Positions 3,950 to 5,439 of a DNA stretch of 5,439 bases are shown piece by piece (within the stretch, counting starts at the first letter, position 1; each line of letters opens with the position of its first letter). Where the stretch lies: assembly GCA_031284225.1 (NCBI GenBank), contig JAITAH010000094.1, positions 1 to 5,439 on the forward strand. The letters are read 5' to 3'. Origin of the DNA: Dysgonamonadaceae bacterium (GTDB lineage Bacteria > Bacteroidota > Bacteroidia > Bacteroidales > Azobacteroidaceae). Under the pieces are notes generated by a model. That model searched no databases. It was not told where the DNA came from and saw only the letters and a list, made by a program, of their open reading frames with translations. The translations under genes were made by a program, and so were the position numbers.

Positions 3950-5439
3950 TTATTGGAGGACGCAGCGGACGGCAAAGCCGTTAGTACGGCCGCCGGCGCT
4001 CGCCAGGAGGACGTCGCTACTGTGCAAATCCAAGCAGTAACCGTTACTGCTAAGCACGGATCCACTCCAATAGAGGCCGAAGGAGCCCGTAAAGTCCATC
4101 GAACCATAGCCGCCGCGACGATACCCCGAGGCAGGGAAGAAGTTACCAGTATAACCATACTTACCACCAGTAACAATATCGGTACATTTACCGGTAGCAT
4201 CGTTACTCGTAGCGCTCCATGAACTACCAACTTTCAGCCATCCATCTATTGGAGTAGAAGAAGTGCTCCAAACTATTGTAGGGTTGTTAGTCTCGTTAGG
4301 ACGCCCAAACTCATTCGACGTCGGTAAGCGATAATACTCACGCTCATTGGAACTGTTTCTTATATCTTGGGTCGTTGAAATGTATTGGCATATATCTCCT
4401 TTATAAGCGCTCCAAGAGGAGGAGCCATAGTTGTCCTTCACCCAAGTTGCATCCCGAGAACTACTTCCGTCGTTTTCTGATACATAAGGAATGGGATTCG
4501 CATCATCTGATGGCCACGTCCATGCCGGATGAGCAGTTGCGCCGGTAATACCGGAAACATCATCATTCGTTTTGCCGGCTTTACTCTCCACCCATTTGGG
4601 ATTAGTACCGTCTCCATAATAAGGAACGTAAATAGGAGTGCCGGTAGTAGCATTGGCAGACCAATCTCCAACCGGAGAAATCCCAATCAGAGAACCAAAC
4701 CGGAAATATACCCCTTGATAGTTCTTGTTTGTGCCAGGGCCATTCTCCGGAGTGGCGAGGTATGGATCAAACGTTAGATAACCGGGATTTCCGTCTGTGG
4801 GCTCCACCCAATAAATATTACTCGCCGCAAACTTCGTATAACTCTTCACAAGTTTTACGCTTATCGTGTGTGTTTTTCCTGCCTCCAGTGCGCTGGTGGG
4901 AAAAGGAATCTCCGTTAGTGTATTTTGGCTAACGCCGGTTTCCATTGTTATGGCATTGGCCGGTATCGTAAGAGTAAAACCCGTTTGAGGAACCAAGGTG
5001 AGCGTATCGCTGGTAACCGTTGTGGCGTTAAATGTTGACGTTGTCCATTCAAAAGGCAAAGCGGACGACGAAACTGCGGTAACAAGGGCGCCCCCAGCCA
5101 GATTATACGTATTGCCGCCGGTAAAGCCGGAAGTGAGGGTAATAGGGGTGGAAGAGGAAACACCGGTAATATTCTTGCCTTCATAACTGCAATCCAGCTT
5201 CAATTTTACCTGCGTTAATTGAGGCTTCAATACAACATCCTCTATTTCGCCATCTTCGGTGATTTCGGTGGCAGCAGTGGGTTGTTTCCACAACAGCAAT
5301 TCATTCGTGCCATCCCTGACAGACAGGGGATCAAGAAATGATTTCTCCGTATAATCCAACGGCAATGTATTCGTGGAATTATTGTATGAGTAACAGATAA
5401 AACGGCACGTTGTACCGGCAGGAATGTATAGGTCGGGAA
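3950..5439 (-). CDS. Fimbrillin-like surface protein with C-terminal FISUMP/C-lectin-like domain, 5' end outside window
   Basis: The frame is open from the window edge (first full codon 5437-5435) to TAA at 3952-3950, giving 495 residues. The true start and any lipoprotein signal lie beyond 5439. Residues 1 to about 200 are beta-rich and Ser/Thr-rich and resemble Mfa-like/fimbrillin proteins of Bacteroidales (IPAGTTCRF, LTQVKLKLDCSYEGKNITGVS). From about 204 a second part begins with SNIYWVEP and continues with NYQGVYFRFGSLIGISPVGD (239-258), YKGDICQYI (345-353) and YYRLPTSNEFG (368-378). It ends with FPASGYR (434-440), GLYWSG and RTNGFAVRCVLQ (484-495), typical of the FISUMP (Fib_succ_major) family with a C-lectin-like fold. 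The role is probably surface adhesion or ligand binding, by inference. The last ~60 codons differ strongly in composition from the rest. A 870-base gap separates it from the pectin operon, so no functional link is shown. Confidence 0.85.
   Translation of the reverse strand, partial: PDLYIPAGTTCRFICYSYNNSTNTLPLDYTEKSFLDPLSVRDGTNELLLWKQPTAATEITEDGEIEDVVLKPQLTQVKLKLDCSYEGKNITGVSSSTPITLTSGFTGGNTYNLAGGALVTAVSSSALPFEWTTSTFNATTVTSDTLTLVPQTGFTLTIPANAITMETGVSQNTLTEIPFPTSALEAGKTHTISVKLVKSYTKFAASNIYWVEPTDGNPGYLTFDPYLATPENGPGTNKNYQGVYFRFGSLIGISPVGDWSANATTGTPIYVPYYGDGTNPKWVESKAGKTNDDVSGITGATAHPAWTWPSDDANPIPYVSENDGSSSRDATWVKDNYGSSSWSAYKGDICQYISTTQDIRNSSNEREYYRLPTSNEFGRPNETNNPTIVWSTSSTPIDGWLKVGSSWSATSNDATGKCTDIVTGGKYGYTGNFFPASGYRRGGYGSMDFTGSFGLYWSGSVLSSNGYCLDLHSSDVLLASAGGRTNGFAVRCVLQ
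3953..4138 (-). other. Candidate DGR-type variable region at the 3' end of the fimbrillin-like gene
   Basis: This part encodes the tail from FPASGYR to the final Gln. By hand count its coding strand (with one further upstream codon) has about 24 A in 189 bases (13%) and about 60% GC. The 120 bases just upstream (4141-4260) have about 27% A and 43% GC. Bases 3979-3955 (GGC TTT GCC ... CTC C) contain no A over 25 positions, as in a DGR homing tract. Framework residues GYR, YWSG and NGFAVRCV match DGR target proteins known to me from Bacteroidales, and intervening codons such as CGC, GGC, TAT, GAC, TTC, CTC, AGC and GTC mostly end in C or T, as expected from mutated AAC/AAT template codons. No template repeat or reverse transcriptase is in the window, so the assignment is inferred. 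Ordinary FISUMP sequence is the alternative. Confidence 0.5.

Noticed and set aside
3898..4230. 110-codon minus-strand frame overlapping the variable-tail region in another phase
   Set aside because: The in-phase fimbrillin-like frame has clear family motifs to its stop; the alternative lacks any, and its hydrophobic content comes from reading the same codons out of phase.
3950..5365. TTG at 5365-5363 as the start of the fimbrillin-like gene
   Set aside because: The same frame stays open upstream to the window edge with plausible fimbrillin-like sequence (IPAGTTCRFICYSYNNS), so TTG is an internal Leu codon and the gene is cut by the window.

Overview
The window looks like chromosomal DNA from a member of the Bacteroidota, probably the Bacteroidales. 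Four things point there: a secreted pectate lyase ending in what looks like a type IX secretion (T9SS) sorting tail, a fimbrillin-like surface protein with a C-terminal FISUMP/C-lectin-like domain, genes without Shine-Dalgarno sequences, and a pectin-degradation gene set. The genus cannot be fixed from the sequence. All convincing genes are on the minus strand, so transcription runs from high to low coordinates.

Positions 1-3079 hold a compact three-gene pectin operon, in transcription order PL1 pectate lyase (3079-1802), CE8 pectin methylesterase (1805-819) and GH28 polygalacturonase (812 to beyond position 1). The first two genes overlap by 4 bases and the second and third are 6 bases apart, so co-transcription is very likely. 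The enzymes are complementary: the lyase cuts homogalacturonan, the esterase removes methyl groups, and the polygalacturonase hydrolyses de-esterified chains. Only the lyase carries a T9SS-like tail. The other two have plain signal peptides, which suggests outside/periplasm division of labour. No SusC/SusD pair or regulator lies inside the window.

Positions 3080-3949 form an 870-base stretch without a convincing gene but rich in repeats. It holds a roughly 105-base imperfect palindrome (3213-3317), a 160-base unit bounded by perfect 20-base inverted repeats with a third degenerate copy inside (3638-3797), a small palindrome (3824-3836), a 9-bp hairpin (3872-3897) and a 6-bp hairpin (3929-3945) that begins 4 bases after the stop of the next gene.

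Positions 3950-5439 hold the 3' part of a gene for a fimbrillin-like protein whose last ~60 codons form a C-lectin-like tail. This tail differs sharply in composition from the rest of the gene: about 60% GC and 13% A on the coding strand, against about 43% and 27% just upstream. It ends in a 25-base run without A and is followed at once by a hairpin. Together these match the layout of a diversity-generating retroelement (DGR) target: variable region, adenine-free homing tract, cruciform. No template repeat, reverse transcriptase or accessory gene is in the window, so this is a candidate remote or partly seen DGR target, not a demonstrated one. It is the most interesting observation here.
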